Position numbers and translations under genes: made by a program. From DATGEP01 sp035310125 (GTDB lineage: Bacteria > Chloroflexota > Ktedonobacteria > Ktedonobacterales > JADMIN01), in NCBI GenBank assembly GCA_035310125.1, contig DATGEP010000228.1, positions 22,896 through 86,895 of the forward strand: DNA of 64,000 nt, given 5' to 3'. The notes beneath the pieces are model-generated. The model ran no database searches, was not told the origin of the DNA, and saw nothing but the letters and a program-made list of their open reading frames with translations. Positions 9,244-17,204 of the stretch are shown one piece after another (position 1 is the stretch's first letter; each line of letters starts with the position of its first letter).

Positions 9244-9957
9244 ATGGCACGACATCATCGAAATGGTCGCCTGGTGGCCTGGCTGCTACCGGCATTACTC
9301 GCGGCGGTATTCGTTCTGGCGGGCTGTGGCATGGCCGGCATCGGCGGAGCCTCGCCGACCGCGACCCCAAATGCCACCACCATCATCCAGCGCGCGCAGA
9401 GCGTTAAGATCACCGACGCGGCGCTCACCTTAACGCTTTCTGGCACCTCTGCCGGCAAGTCGGTTACGGGCTCCGCCACCGGCAAGCTGACGAAAACACC
9501 GCCCCGCTCCGATTTTACATTCAATCTCACCGCCGAAGGTCAACAGATCGCCTTTGAATCTATCACGGATGGGACGGCGAATGTCTCGTACACCCAATTC
9601 ACACAGCCCGCGTTGCTTGCCAACGGCAAGTGGACCAAGACCAGCGGCGGAGCAAGCAGCAGTCTGTTCGACCCGTCGCAGTTCACCGACTACAGCCAGC
9701 TGAAGAATCCAACGCTGGTTGGTCGCGACACGGTCAATGGCACTCCAGTCTGGCACCTCAAGGGCCAGTCCACTGCCGCCGGTGAGAGCGGCACGCTGGA
9801 TATCTTCGTCCGCCAGGATAACTACTATCCCGTGCAGATCAAGGGGCAGACGACTGGCACTTCTACCAACCTGAGCATCGTGCTCACATACACGTCTGTG
9901 AATTCCGGTAACGTCACCATCACACTGCCGCCCGCCGATCAGGTACAGAGCGCCTAA
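9244..9957 (+). CDS. lipoprotein, LppX/LolA-like fold
   Basis: The product has 237 residues. A positively charged start (MARHHRNGR) leads into a hydrophobic stretch ending in the lipobox LAGC, so the mature protein is lipid-anchored at Cys27 or close by. The remaining 200 residues alternate polar and hydrophobic like a half beta-barrel. They contain the pattern seen in LppX/LprG/LolA-type carriers: TGKLTKTPPRSDFTF, NGTPVWHLKG, GTLDIFVRQDNYYPVQIKG. Such proteins bind or move lipids at the cell surface; the function here is inferred from fold resemblance. GGAGGA ten nucleotides before the ATG fixes the start. The gene ends just before a strong bidirectional hairpin. Confidence 0.8.
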   Translation: MARHHRNGRLVAWLLPALLAAVFVLAGCGMAGIGGASPTATPNATTIIQRAQSVKITDAALTLTLSGTSAGKSVTGSATGKLTKTPPRSDFTFNLTAEGQQIAFESITDGTANVSYTQFTQPALLANGKWTKTSGGASSSLFDPSQFTDYSQLKNPTLVGRDTVNGTPVWHLKGQSTAAGESGTLDIFVRQDNYYPVQIKGQTTGTSTNLSIVLTYTSVNSGNVTITLPPADQVQSA

Positions 9958-9970
9958 CCAGCGCTCCATA

Positions 9971-10013
9971 GTGAACAAGTCGCATCCGGTGGTGCTGGGC
10001 GCGGCTTGTTCAC
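9971..10013. terminator. bidirectional terminator hairpin
   Basis: The arms GTGAACAAGTCGC (9971-9983) and GCGGCTTGTTCAC (10001-10013) pair over 13 bp with one mismatch. The hairpin stands between two convergent genes, 14 nt after the lipoprotein stop. The plus-strand tail is moderately T-rich. Confidence 0.75.
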
Positions 10014-10059
10014 CTCTCTATGCGGTTCCGTCTGCTGCATCGCCTGGGTGCGAAACCCA

Positions 10060-10935
10060 CTACGGTGTCGCCACCGGAGCCGGGAATGCGGTCCCGGTCG
10101 GCACGGTCGAGGAAAACGTGACCGTCTCGGTGCCAAGCGGAATGAGCCGGTCCACCTGCGGATTATCCACCACATATCTCGTCGTCATGGAGGACGCGAG
10201 GAATTGCTCCGTGCTGTCGCTGACAGCAAAGCTCTGCAAATCGTCAATGGAGATGGCGCTCGTGGTGTCAACCGCTGGCCCATTCACGGTAACGGTGACT
10301 GTCCCTACGGCATGCGGGATACTTGTGGCACTGCTTATGGCGCTCACATGTCCTGGCAGCACTTCGGCGGTGAATGTAGTGCCTTGCACCGTAGGGTCAA
10401 GCCATGTCCGATGCAGGTGCGTGATGCTCAGGACCACGTGGTGCGGCTCGGCGGTGCCCTGATGCGCCGCCATAAAGCTGTACTGCACGGTGACGGTGTG
10501 GCTGTCCACCAATGTCACCACTTCTACAACCTGCCAGCCATAGCCGCTTGTCGTCGCGAAAATCTGATGCTTCGTGTCGTCCGTGCTGTAGCCATGAAAG
10601 TTATCCCAAAGATTCTGCACCTCACCGTCAACCGAGATCGTGGAGCTCCAATCCACGTAGCTGAGCAGGTTGACACCGTTGTAGATAATCGCCGGGCGAT
10701 CTGTTCCCGCGTTGTTTTGGAAGGTGATCGCATACGACCCTGAGCTATACGCGGTTACACCACGATACAGATTGCTCTGCGAGGTGGTTACCGCCAGCAC
10801 TCCCTTGAAGTGGAAGATCGCCAGAATCAGTAGCCCCGCGAGAAGCACCACCGGCGTGATGAATCGCTTGACGAACGTATAAAGCTGCACATTGAGCCGT
10901 TTGCCGGTTCTCAGCGCGTGAAATGTTTCCCTCAT
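10060..10935 (-). CDS. membrane-anchored secreted protein of unknown function
   Basis: The product is about 291 residues. One helix (VVLLAGLLILAIFHFKG, residues about 29-45) anchors an otherwise extracellular, Ser/Thr/Val-rich region that looks all-beta. I do not recognise a family. Features seen are a YRGVTAYSSGSYAITFQNNAG start to the outer domain, and no cysteines, repeats or catalytic motif. The start at 10935 follows GGAG by ten nucleotides; an upstream frame start at 10971 has none. It begins 53 nt downstream of the glycosyltransferase gene on the same strand, so it probably belongs to the same transcript and may serve the same surface-glycan pathway. Confidence 0.6.
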   Translation of the reverse strand: MRETFHALRTGKRLNVQLYTFVKRFITPVVLLAGLLILAIFHFKGVLAVTTSQSNLYRGVTAYSSGSYAITFQNNAGTDRPAIIYNGVNLLSYVDWSSTISVDGEVQNLWDNFHGYSTDDTKHQIFATTSGYGWQVVEVVTLVDSHTVTVQYSFMAAHQGTAEPHHVVLSITHLHRTWLDPTVQGTTFTAEVLPGHVSAISSATSIPHAVGTVTVTVNGPAVDTTSAISIDDLQSFAVSDSTEQFLASSMTTRYVVDNPQVDRLIPLGTETVTFSSTVPTGTAFPAPVATP

Positions 10936-10988
10936 GGATTCGTGTCTCCGGGTATAGTGTCGTTCAGCCACATTCCCGCGCTACCCCT

Positions 10989-13286
10989 TCACCGAGGCAG
11001 CGCGGCCGCAGGCTGTGGCGCCGTGTCTCCTTCCACGCTCACCGAGTGCGCCCCAGCCTCCGCCTGGCCCGCCGACCCCGCCGGCGTGTCTGCCGCTTCT
11101 TGCGCGTGGGCGCGCTCAGACTGGGCGATAGCATGGTGACGGAAGCGCACGCGCGGTGGGCGCACTGGCCACATGATCCCCACGATGCTCAACAGGAAGA
11201 AGCCGCACCCAAGCACTAGAATCGCGATCTGATCGAACTGCGCATTCTGCCACGGAATGAACGACGAGTCGAACCCACTGACGCCAGTCACCGCGATACC
11301 GTCGGCTCGCCTACCAAGCACTATATGATAGAACAGCCACAGGAAGCGATCAATCGGCACGCGCATGACGGCGTAGGCCAGCGGCACGACCCAGAGCAGC
11401 CGGTAGAGCCAGCGCCACGCGCCGCCCATCTGGCGCGCCTCCAGGAACGCGAACGGCAAAACGATCAACGCATACTGCTCGTTTACCAGTTTAGACCCGA
11501 CAAAGAACGCGAGCAGCGTCACGATGATCATCCGGTTGAAGCGCATGCTCTCGTTGACGAAGATGTACCAGTACGCCAGTAGCAGCACAATCGCCAGGGT
11601 TGGCGTCCCGAACGCGCCGATGGCTAGCGACGTGGGATCCAGGTTCGTGCCTTTGGGAAAGAACGTCCAGAGGCGCCAGAACATCTCCCACGTCATGCCG
11701 CCGCCAACCCGGCCACCGTGGAAGGTGACGACATACAGCAGTCCATTCAGGAACGGCCCCAGGAAAAACAGACATGCGATCCCATAACTCACGAGGAAGA
11801 GAATGATTTCCCGCAGTGGCCGCTTGCGCTTGATGAGAAACAGCACGAACGTGGGTACGGCAATCGCGGGCACAAACTTCACCATCGTTCCGAACGCCAT
11901 CGCGACGCCCGACCGCGCGAACTTGCCCTGCTGCAGCCAGAACGCGCCCAGCACCAGCCCCAACACCATCACACTGTCAAATGTCCACGCCGCGCTAATG
12001 AGCAGGACGTAGGGATTCAGCAAATAATCGCGGAACCCGCGAATCGTACCCGACATCCGCGCCAGCAGCGCCGCGATGGCGAAGTCGGCGATCCACATCG
12101 GCAGCTTGAGCCACAGGAAGAAATCCAGTGGCAGCGACGGCATGGCAAAGGAGCCTGACCGTGGAATAAAATAGCCCATGCTGGGATGCAGCCATGCGAA
12201 CAGGTGCGCCAGCGGCCAGTAGAAATACAGCGGAATCGGCGGATAGGCATAATATTCATAGTGCGTATCCCATCCCGACGCCGCGGCGATGTGAGACAGA
12301 TAGACCATTGTGTCATACGGCGAATGATTATGTGCCAGGTCTATGAACAGGTTGTAATCAACCGTCAGATCCCACCAGTGACCAATGGGGAGGAGCACGA
12401 GGCGCAGTGCCATCGCGAGCAGCGCCACCATCCATAACAGCTTGCGGCGGCGCGTCCCCGCCACCTCAGGGTCTTCTGGCAGGTCGTCATCGAGTGGCAG
12501 GGGATCATCTGGTCCGGCGGGCACCCGCAGCGCGCGATACCGCACCGGTCCGCGCCCTCGCTCGCCCGTCAGCCGTAGCTCGCGTAAATGTCGCAGATAC
12601 GCCCTGCCCTGCTCCACACTCGCCTTACTCGCGCCACCCTCGCGCTCACCGAACATGTATGGCACCTCGGTCAGCCGTGTCCACTGGCCGCGCACGAGAA
12701 TCTCTAACAGGACTTTGAAGCCCACTGGCTGGAGGTCCGCATGCTCGATGACCTCCCGACGAATGAGGAAGAATCCGCTCATAGGGTCGCTGCACGCGCG
12801 CACGCGACGAAAGAGCGCAGCGGCGGCAAGCTTGCTCCCACGCGAGACCGCCTGCCGGTACCATCCATCCAACCCGGCGCTACTGCCGCCCGCGATATAG
12901 CGGCTCGCGACGACGATATCGGCGTCCTCGGCGGCGTCCACCATCGCAGGCAGCTCCTCAGGTGGATGCTGAAGATCGCCGTCCAGGATCGCGATCAATG
13001 CGCCACGCGCGTGGCGCATGCCCTCGACAACCGCGGTGGAGAGGCCGCCGGACCGGTCCTCAGGCTCGCGATGCAGCAGACGTATCGCCGGATTAGTGGC
13101 TGCGAGTCTGTTCACAACCACGGGCGTGTCGTCGTCGCTGTCATCCGCGAAGAGGATTTCGTAGTCCAGCGCGCCCAGCGCCGCCGCGACCCGGACAACG
13201 AGCGCCTCGATGTTCTCGCGCTCATTGCGTGTCGGGACAACCAGCGATAGCTGTGGTCTTGGTTGCGGCAACCTTGCTCTCTCCAC
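10989..13286 (-). CDS. GT2 dolichol-phosphate-mannose-synthase-like domain fused to a GT-C-like membrane glycosyltransferase
   Basis: The protein has 765 residues in two parts. Residues about 10-240 are a GT-A family 2 transferase with LSLVVPTRNERENIEALV, the DSDDDT nucleotide-binding acidic cluster, AILDGDLQHPPEELP (DxD-like metal site) and DPMSGFFLIRREV; this is the DPM1/GtrB pattern that makes polyprenyl-phosphate sugar. Residues about 285-725 hold 10-12 hydrophobic segments with long loops, including WDLTVDYNLFIDLAHNHSPYD, as in GT-C mannosyltransferases that use polyprenyl-phosphate sugars. The fused order suggests donor synthesis and transfer in one protein. The GTG start has GGGAGGG four nucleotides upstream. 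The Pro/Ala-rich last 50 residues look disordered. It is probably involved in cell-surface glycans or protein O-glycosylation. Confidence 0.82.
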   Translation of the reverse strand: MERARLPQPRPQLSLVVPTRNERENIEALVVRVAAALGALDYEILFADDSDDDTPVVVNRLAATNPAIRLLHREPEDRSGGLSTAVVEGMRHARGALIAILDGDLQHPPEELPAMVDAAEDADIVVASRYIAGGSSAGLDGWYRQAVSRGSKLAAAALFRRVRACSDPMSGFFLIRREVIEHADLQPVGFKVLLEILVRGQWTRLTEVPYMFGEREGGASKASVEQGRAYLRHLRELRLTGERGRGPVRYRALRVPAGPDDPLPLDDDLPEDPEVAGTRRRKLLWMVALLAMALRLVLLPIGHWWDLTVDYNLFIDLAHNHSPYDTMVYLSHIAAASGWDTHYEYYAYPPIPLYFYWPLAHLFAWLHPSMGYFIPRSGSFAMPSLPLDFFLWLKLPMWIADFAIAALLARMSGTIRGFRDYLLNPYVLLISAAWTFDSVMVLGLVLGAFWLQQGKFARSGVAMAFGTMVKFVPAIAVPTFVLFLIKRKRPLREIILFLVSYGIACLFFLGPFLNGLLYVVTFHGGRVGGGMTWEMFWRLWTFFPKGTNLDPTSLAIGAFGTPTLAIVLLLAYWYIFVNESMRFNRMIIVTLLAFFVGSKLVNEQYALIVLPFAFLEARQMGGAWRWLYRLLWVVPLAYAVMRVPIDRFLWLFYHIVLGRRADGIAVTGVSGFDSSFIPWQNAQFDQIAILVLGCGFFLLSIVGIMWPVRPPRVRFRHHAIAQSERAHAQEAADTPAGSAGQAEAGAHSVSVEGDTAPQPAAALPR

Positions 13287-14053
13287 GCAACCCTCCCATC
13301 AGCGCGTGAACGCACTCCCAGCCCGCGTAGTCGCACGCGCGCGAACAACCTGGCTGCCAGTCAAAGCCCAGATCAGTACGTACCAAGAAGTATGCCAGAT
13401 TGGCTTGTCCGCCTGCCTCGGATTACTGAATTCCCGGCGGCGATTGCGTCCGGTATAAGCATCCCTTCCCAGGCTCGCGTCCAGCGCAGCCACGCGAGCT
13501 AGCTCCATTGCGCGGGAAAGGCCCTGCTCCTGTCACCTGGATACTCTACCGCAGCCTCCCTGATCTCGCAAGAAACGTGTGCCATATGCTAATAGCTGAC
13601 ATGTAGCTGGCATGCTCCTGCCTAAAGCGGCGCTTGGAATTCGCGTTGGTGAGAACCTTATCCGTGATTTGGCCGCCAGTCCACCCGTTAGGCCGCGCGT
13701 CCAGCCAGATGGCTCCGCGCGTGACGTTGCTTTGCGGGTGTGATACCACAATGAGCTGCGCCGAAGTCATTCGCAATGGGCGCCAGCCCACATCCTATCT
13801 TGTGCGCCGGCCGCTTATAAGCGCCTGGTGCGATACTATGGCGACTGCGAGATGCGCGACTCCGACGCGCCGCCCCATAGAGCGGCCTGATGCGAGTGAA
13901 CTGTTGCGGATAGCCGGAGGGTGCTACGGCGGGCGGTGATTGCGACTCGCACAGACGACCGCCCGGCCGCTACCCATCTGTCCCAGTGATCCTCACATTT
14001 CGACTATTCGGGATGGCATCGTGCCCGCCGCAAAGTTGCCCTCGATCACAGCG
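13287..14053. other. 767-nt gene-free stretch
   Basis: I find no frame on either strand with a ribosome site plus recognisable protein. The longest candidates (minus 13546-13791, plus 13634-13939) have no family resemblance. The stretch includes a 12-nt palindrome CGCTTATAAGCG at 13812-13823 and the hairpin listed separately at 13931-13964. It separates two minus-strand operons and must hold the glycosyltransferase promoter, which I could not pin down. Confidence 0.5.
13931..13964 (-). terminator. candidate terminator after the sigma/anti-sigma operon
   Basis: GGGCGGT (13931-13937) and ACCGCCC (13958-13964) form a 7-bp GC stem 90 nt beyond the anti-sigma stop. No T-run follows. Confidence 0.35.
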
Positions 14054-15541
14054 CTAAGCAGCATCGTACACATACAGATCCGACGAGATCCGCGGCTGCC
14101 AGACAACCGTCACATCGCTTGCCGCGGCGAACGTGGCGCCGCGAAGATCGCCATCCACCGCCCCGGCTGCCCGCACGTGCAGGTTGTACAAATGCGTCTG
14201 CGTGTCACTATGCCACAGCAGCAGCGTCCCACCCGCCTCGATGCTTGCCACATCCGCTCGCTGGCTCACCTGCCACTGCTGGCCACTGCTCAGGTCGCGG
14301 GCCTGCAACGTCCCGTTCAACTCGTTCAGGAGTAGCTCGTCGCCGTCACTTGCCGCGACGCCTGAAACCGGCGTCATGCTTGCCAGCGCCTCAGGTGCTA
14401 CCTCCACCCATACCAGCGTGCCATGTGTCGCCTGTGGGTGAAACGCAGCGGCGTCACTCGAAACTTCCACAGCGTGTCCAGCGCCGTCACCGCGCCACAC
14501 GGCGCTATGCAAGCCGCTCGCGCTGTCGTACCACACGTCCGCCCAGTAGTACACGCCGTTATCTTCCGAGGGATCAGTCAACAGGTGGCCAGGCGTCGTA
14601 GAGCGTGCGACCACTGACACCGCAGGCAAGCTCGCGCCGAGATCAAACCGCAGTATCTCAGCGCCACTCGCCGTGGCCGTCGCGACGAGTACTACGTTTC
14701 CTGATGCCCAAACGCCACCGAGCGTTGTGGGCGTGTCCGCTCGCGTCATGCTGCTATCCACCAGCGTAACGGGCGCGGGCGCCGCCACACCAGCCTGCGG
14801 TAAGCGCGCCGCGCGGAGCAGCCACGTGGCGCTGGATGTTCCCGCGCCCTCGCTCCAGATCACCCAGTCATTCGTCAGCGCACGCACCGTCAGCGTCGCG
14901 GAGGATGCCGCCGGAAGCAGCGAGATAACCGCCTTCGATTGCCGGTTCTCCGCGAAAAGCATGGAGCCGCGAGTCGCGTCCGAGGCGCTATAGACAAGCC
15001 AGCCCGCGGTTGCGAGTGCGCTGCTCGCGAAGCTATAGCCCGCCTTTAGCGGATAGTGAGCCACATGCTCACCGCTAGTTGCCGTCAGCCCCGCGCCACT
15101 CAGGTTGGCGGCGCTCTTGCTCAGCGGAGACCCGCCCAGCAACGGCAGCACGCGCGCGGTGACGAGACTCAGCACCAGAACGGCGGCGATAGCCAGCGCC
15201 GCGCGCATATTGAACGCGACACGCCACTGCGGTGTCCGTAGCGTCAACGGCCGCACGATTGGCAACGCGGGATCGGTGGCCGCGCGAGCCAGCCGGGCAA
15301 CATCAGGCGCGACCCGTAGCTCTTCAGCGCGGATGGCGGCGAACACACGCGCGCGAAACTCAGGCGGCGGCGTAATGGCCGGCAGCTGGCGCACACGCTC
15401 GCCCACCTGGCGGTAGGTCGCCTCGATCTGACGGCATTCGACGCAGGACGTAAGGTGCTGGCTCAAGCCATGTACTTCTGCCAGTGTCCAATCATCGCGC
15501 CGGTATGCGGCGAGAAGCTGGTGTGTCCGCTGGCAGGTCAA
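14054..15541 (-). CDS. zinc-finger anti-sigma factor with an extracellular propeller-like domain
   Basis: About 495 residues. Residues 1-45 contain an anti-sigma zinc-binding pattern (Cys early, then H-x3-C-x2-C in HLTSCVEC). A single membrane helix follows near residue 125 (AALAIAAVLVLSLVTARVL). The outer 340 residues contain evenly spaced Trp-rich strands (GWLVYSASD, DWVIWSEGAG, GVYYWADVWYD, GTLVWVEVAP, GTLLLWHSDT) typical of a WD/TolB-like beta-propeller. The presumed job is to hold the partner sigma factor at the membrane and release it on an outside signal. The start is inferred: a TTG at 15541 overlaps the sigma stop (TTGA), just after GGAGGT. Longer starts would run deep into the sigma gene. 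Confidence 0.78.
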   Translation of the reverse strand: MTCQRTHQLLAAYRRDDWTLAEVHGLSQHLTSCVECRQIEATYRQVGERVRQLPAITPPPEFRARVFAAIRAEELRVAPDVARLARAATDPALPIVRPLTLRTPQWRVAFNMRAALAIAAVLVLSLVTARVLPLLGGSPLSKSAANLSGAGLTATSGEHVAHYPLKAGYSFASSALATAGWLVYSASDATRGSMLFAENRQSKAVISLLPAASSATLTVRALTNDWVIWSEGAGTSSATWLLRAARLPQAGVAAPAPVTLVDSSMTRADTPTTLGGVWASGNVVLVATATASGAEILRFDLGASLPAVSVVARSTTPGHLLTDPSEDNGVYYWADVWYDSASGLHSAVWRGDGAGHAVEVSSDAAAFHPQATHGTLVWVEVAPEALASMTPVSGVAASDGDELLLNELNGTLQARDLSSGQQWQVSQRADVASIEAGGTLLLWHSDTQTHLYNLHVRAAGAVDGDLRGATFAAASDVTVVWQPRISSDLYVYDAA

Positions 15542-16383
15542 CGACCTCCGGTTTCCTGCTGATACAGGGCGATAAAGCGCTCTCGAGCTCGCATCAACCG
15601 CATTTTTACGGCTGACGGGCTGACGTTTAGGACTTCGGCGATCTCCGCGCATGAGAACCCTTCGTGCTCATATAGAAGCAGACAGGAGGCATACTTCGAT
15701 GGAAGCTTGCTCAAGATACTCTCGACAATCTCCCGATCCGCGACCCGCTGCTCAAACCTGCCACCATCATATCCCCCAACGAAGCTGCCCACCGCGCCGG
15801 AGAGCACATCTTCGGCGGCGAAGCCTTGCTGCTGGCTCGACGTATCCGCACCAGGCAGCCCGGCGCCGACGCCCCGATCTTCGTTGAACAGGGAAAGTGG
15901 CAGCCATGAGATTAACCGTCGCCGTCGCAGCGCATCGGTCGCCGTGTTTGAGGCGATACGATACAGCCATGATGAAAGCGCGGCGGCCTGAATGGTCGTC
16001 CCGGCGGAAAGCGCACGGTACGCCTTGACGAATACATCCTGCGTGAGATCGTAGGCCTGCTCGCGGTTGCCCACGAGCCGGAAGATGAAATTCGTCAGTG
16101 GCGTCTGGAACCGCGTGAAGATCTCCTCGAAATCGGCGATCCCCACGACAGGCCCAGTCTCCACGGCAGGCGCGACTGCCGCCTCCTGATTTGGTGGCAG
16201 ACTCACCTTCGCAGCCGGCTCGGACATCGGCTCGGCTGGCGCGGCCGCTTTCACGCGCGTGCGCGAACGTTTGGCCGGCGCCTTGCGCGGCTCCGTCGTC
16301 TCCGACCGTTTTCCCGTCCGCCCCCCGCGTTTACGAGGTTGGCCGGGACCATTCGAGTTGTTGAGACGTACAGGTGGCTCCAT
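15538..16383 (-). CDS. ECF-type RNA polymerase sigma factor with a long basic N-terminal tail
   Basis: About 281 residues. The first 85 are Pro/Ala/Lys/Arg-rich and look disordered, which is unusual for an ECF factor. Region 2 follows (FEEIFTRFQTPLTNFIFRLV then AYDLTQDVFVKAYRAL, the -10-binding helix). After a 45-residue insert rich in Gly/Ser, region 4 reads LSKLPSKYASCLLLYEHEG and FSCAEIAEVLNVSPSAVKMR (helix-turn-helix for the -35). It is the first gene of a two-gene operon with the anti-sigma factor, overlapping it by 4 nt. An internal ATG around codon 52 would shorten the tail. The targets are unknown. A TGGTATACT box at 16531-16539 suggests expression by the housekeeping sigma. Confidence 0.88.
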   Translation of the reverse strand: MEPPVRLNNSNGPGQPRKRGGRTGKRSETTEPRKAPAKRSRTRVKAAAPAEPMSEPAAKVSLPPNQEAAVAPAVETGPVVGIADFEEIFTRFQTPLTNFIFRLVGNREQAYDLTQDVFVKAYRALSAGTTIQAAALSSWLYRIASNTATDALRRRRLISWLPLSLFNEDRGVGAGLPGADTSSQQQGFAAEDVLSGAVGSFVGGYDGGRFEQRVADREIVESILSKLPSKYASCLLLYEHEGFSCAEIAEVLNVSPSAVKMRLMRARERFIALYQQETGGR

Positions 16384-16530
16384 CGGTTACACCAGTGGTT
16401 GATATGGGGATCGCGCGAGCTTGCGCCGCGAAGCGTGCGCGGCACAGATTCCGGTGCCGCATCGTGGCGCGTTGGAGAACGCTCGCCATCGCGGCGCGCA
16501 CATAGAGAGGTCCGCTACGGGCCTGCGCAG

Positions 16531-16539
16531 AGTATACCA
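16531..16539 (-). promoter_or_regulatory. extended -10 promoter of the ECF sigma operon
   Basis: On the minus strand TG-G-TATACT lies about 150 nt before the sigma start, in a 310-nt divergent region (16384-16693) shared with the glutaredoxin promoter. No clear -35. Confidence 0.5.
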
Positions 16540-16610
16540 AACAGCATCACCTCGCACAGTGAACTGGCGTACTTTTTTCTCGCTCCTCTCGGCCCCTTGC
16601 TCCCGTTGAT

Positions 16611-16640
16611 TTGCCTGCATGCCATCTCTCATGCTATACT
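16611..16640 (+). promoter_or_regulatory. promoter of the glutaredoxin gene
   Basis: TTGCCT (16611-16616), an 18-bp spacer and TATACT (16635-16640), with TG one base before the -10 (extended -10). Transcription would start about 45 nt before the ATG. Confidence 0.65.
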
Positions 16641-16693
16641 TTCTGTAGTTAAAGTCTATTGCTGAATACATCGGTAAGGAGAGCTACTCCCGC

Positions 16694-17002
16694 ATGTCCA
16701 GTTCACAGTCTCAACCGGCGAACGCTCCCACTTCAGCTCCCCAGAACCCCGGCATCATGATGTACACGACGAGTTGGTGCAGCGATTGCCGCCGAGCGAA
16801 ACGGATCTTCGCCGCACGGAGTATCCCCTATACTGAAGTGGATATCGAAGATGATGCGACTGCCGCCGAGCTTGTGACCCGCCTCAACGCCGGCAAGCGC
16901 AGTGTGCCTACCATTCTCTTCCCCGACGGCACGAAGCTGGTCGAGCCATCAAACGCGGTGCTGGAGGCCAAGCTGGTCCCATTCGCGCGGGAATCGCGAT
17001 AA
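16694..17002 (+). CDS. mycoredoxin-type glutaredoxin
   Basis: 102 residues. After a 20-residue Ser/Pro/Gln-rich tail, the protein reads IMMYTTSWCSDCRRAKRIF, a CxxC (Cys-Ser-Asp-Cys) active site at the start of the first helix. Next come YTEVDIEDD and the cis-proline segment SVPTILFPDG, in the right order for a glutaredoxin fold. The sequence style is that of Mrx1-like mycoredoxins, which reduce mixed disulfides with low-molecular-weight thiols. Which thiol this organism uses cannot be seen. AAGGAG lies eleven nucleotides before the ATG, slightly long. It is a monocistronic unit with its own promoter, divergent from the ECF operon, so a redox-stress link is possible but unproven. Confidence 0.85.
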   Translation: MSSSQSQPANAPTSAPQNPGIMMYTTSWCSDCRRAKRIFAARSIPYTEVDIEDDATAAELVTRLNAGKRSVPTILFPDGTKLVEPSNAVLEAKLVPFARESR

Positions 17003-17070
17003 GCCACACACTGTCCTGGCGGTGTCCGCTTTTCTGGCCCTCCTCATCGTGTGCTAACCCCGCGTACGGC

Positions 17071-17079
17071 TGCTATACT
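17071..17079 (+). promoter_or_regulatory. extended -10 promoter (TGCTATACT) of the kinase gene
   Basis: TG-C-TATACT lies 125 nt before the kinase ATG. The -35 region is poor. The leader carries no obvious structure. Confidence 0.55.
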
Positions 17080-17204
17080 ATCAGAAGTGCCGTTCGGACT
17101 CCCTGCTAGTGGTACCTTTGAGCGAGGTTGCTGCAACCCCTGGCCTGTACACGCCGTAATTCTCGCAGGGAACGGGAACAGGTGTGAGCACCAGGGAGCA
17201 TGGG

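Noticed and set aside
13546..13791. 81-codon minus-strand frame
   Set aside because: No family resemblance, no ribosome site and no conserved motif that I can name.
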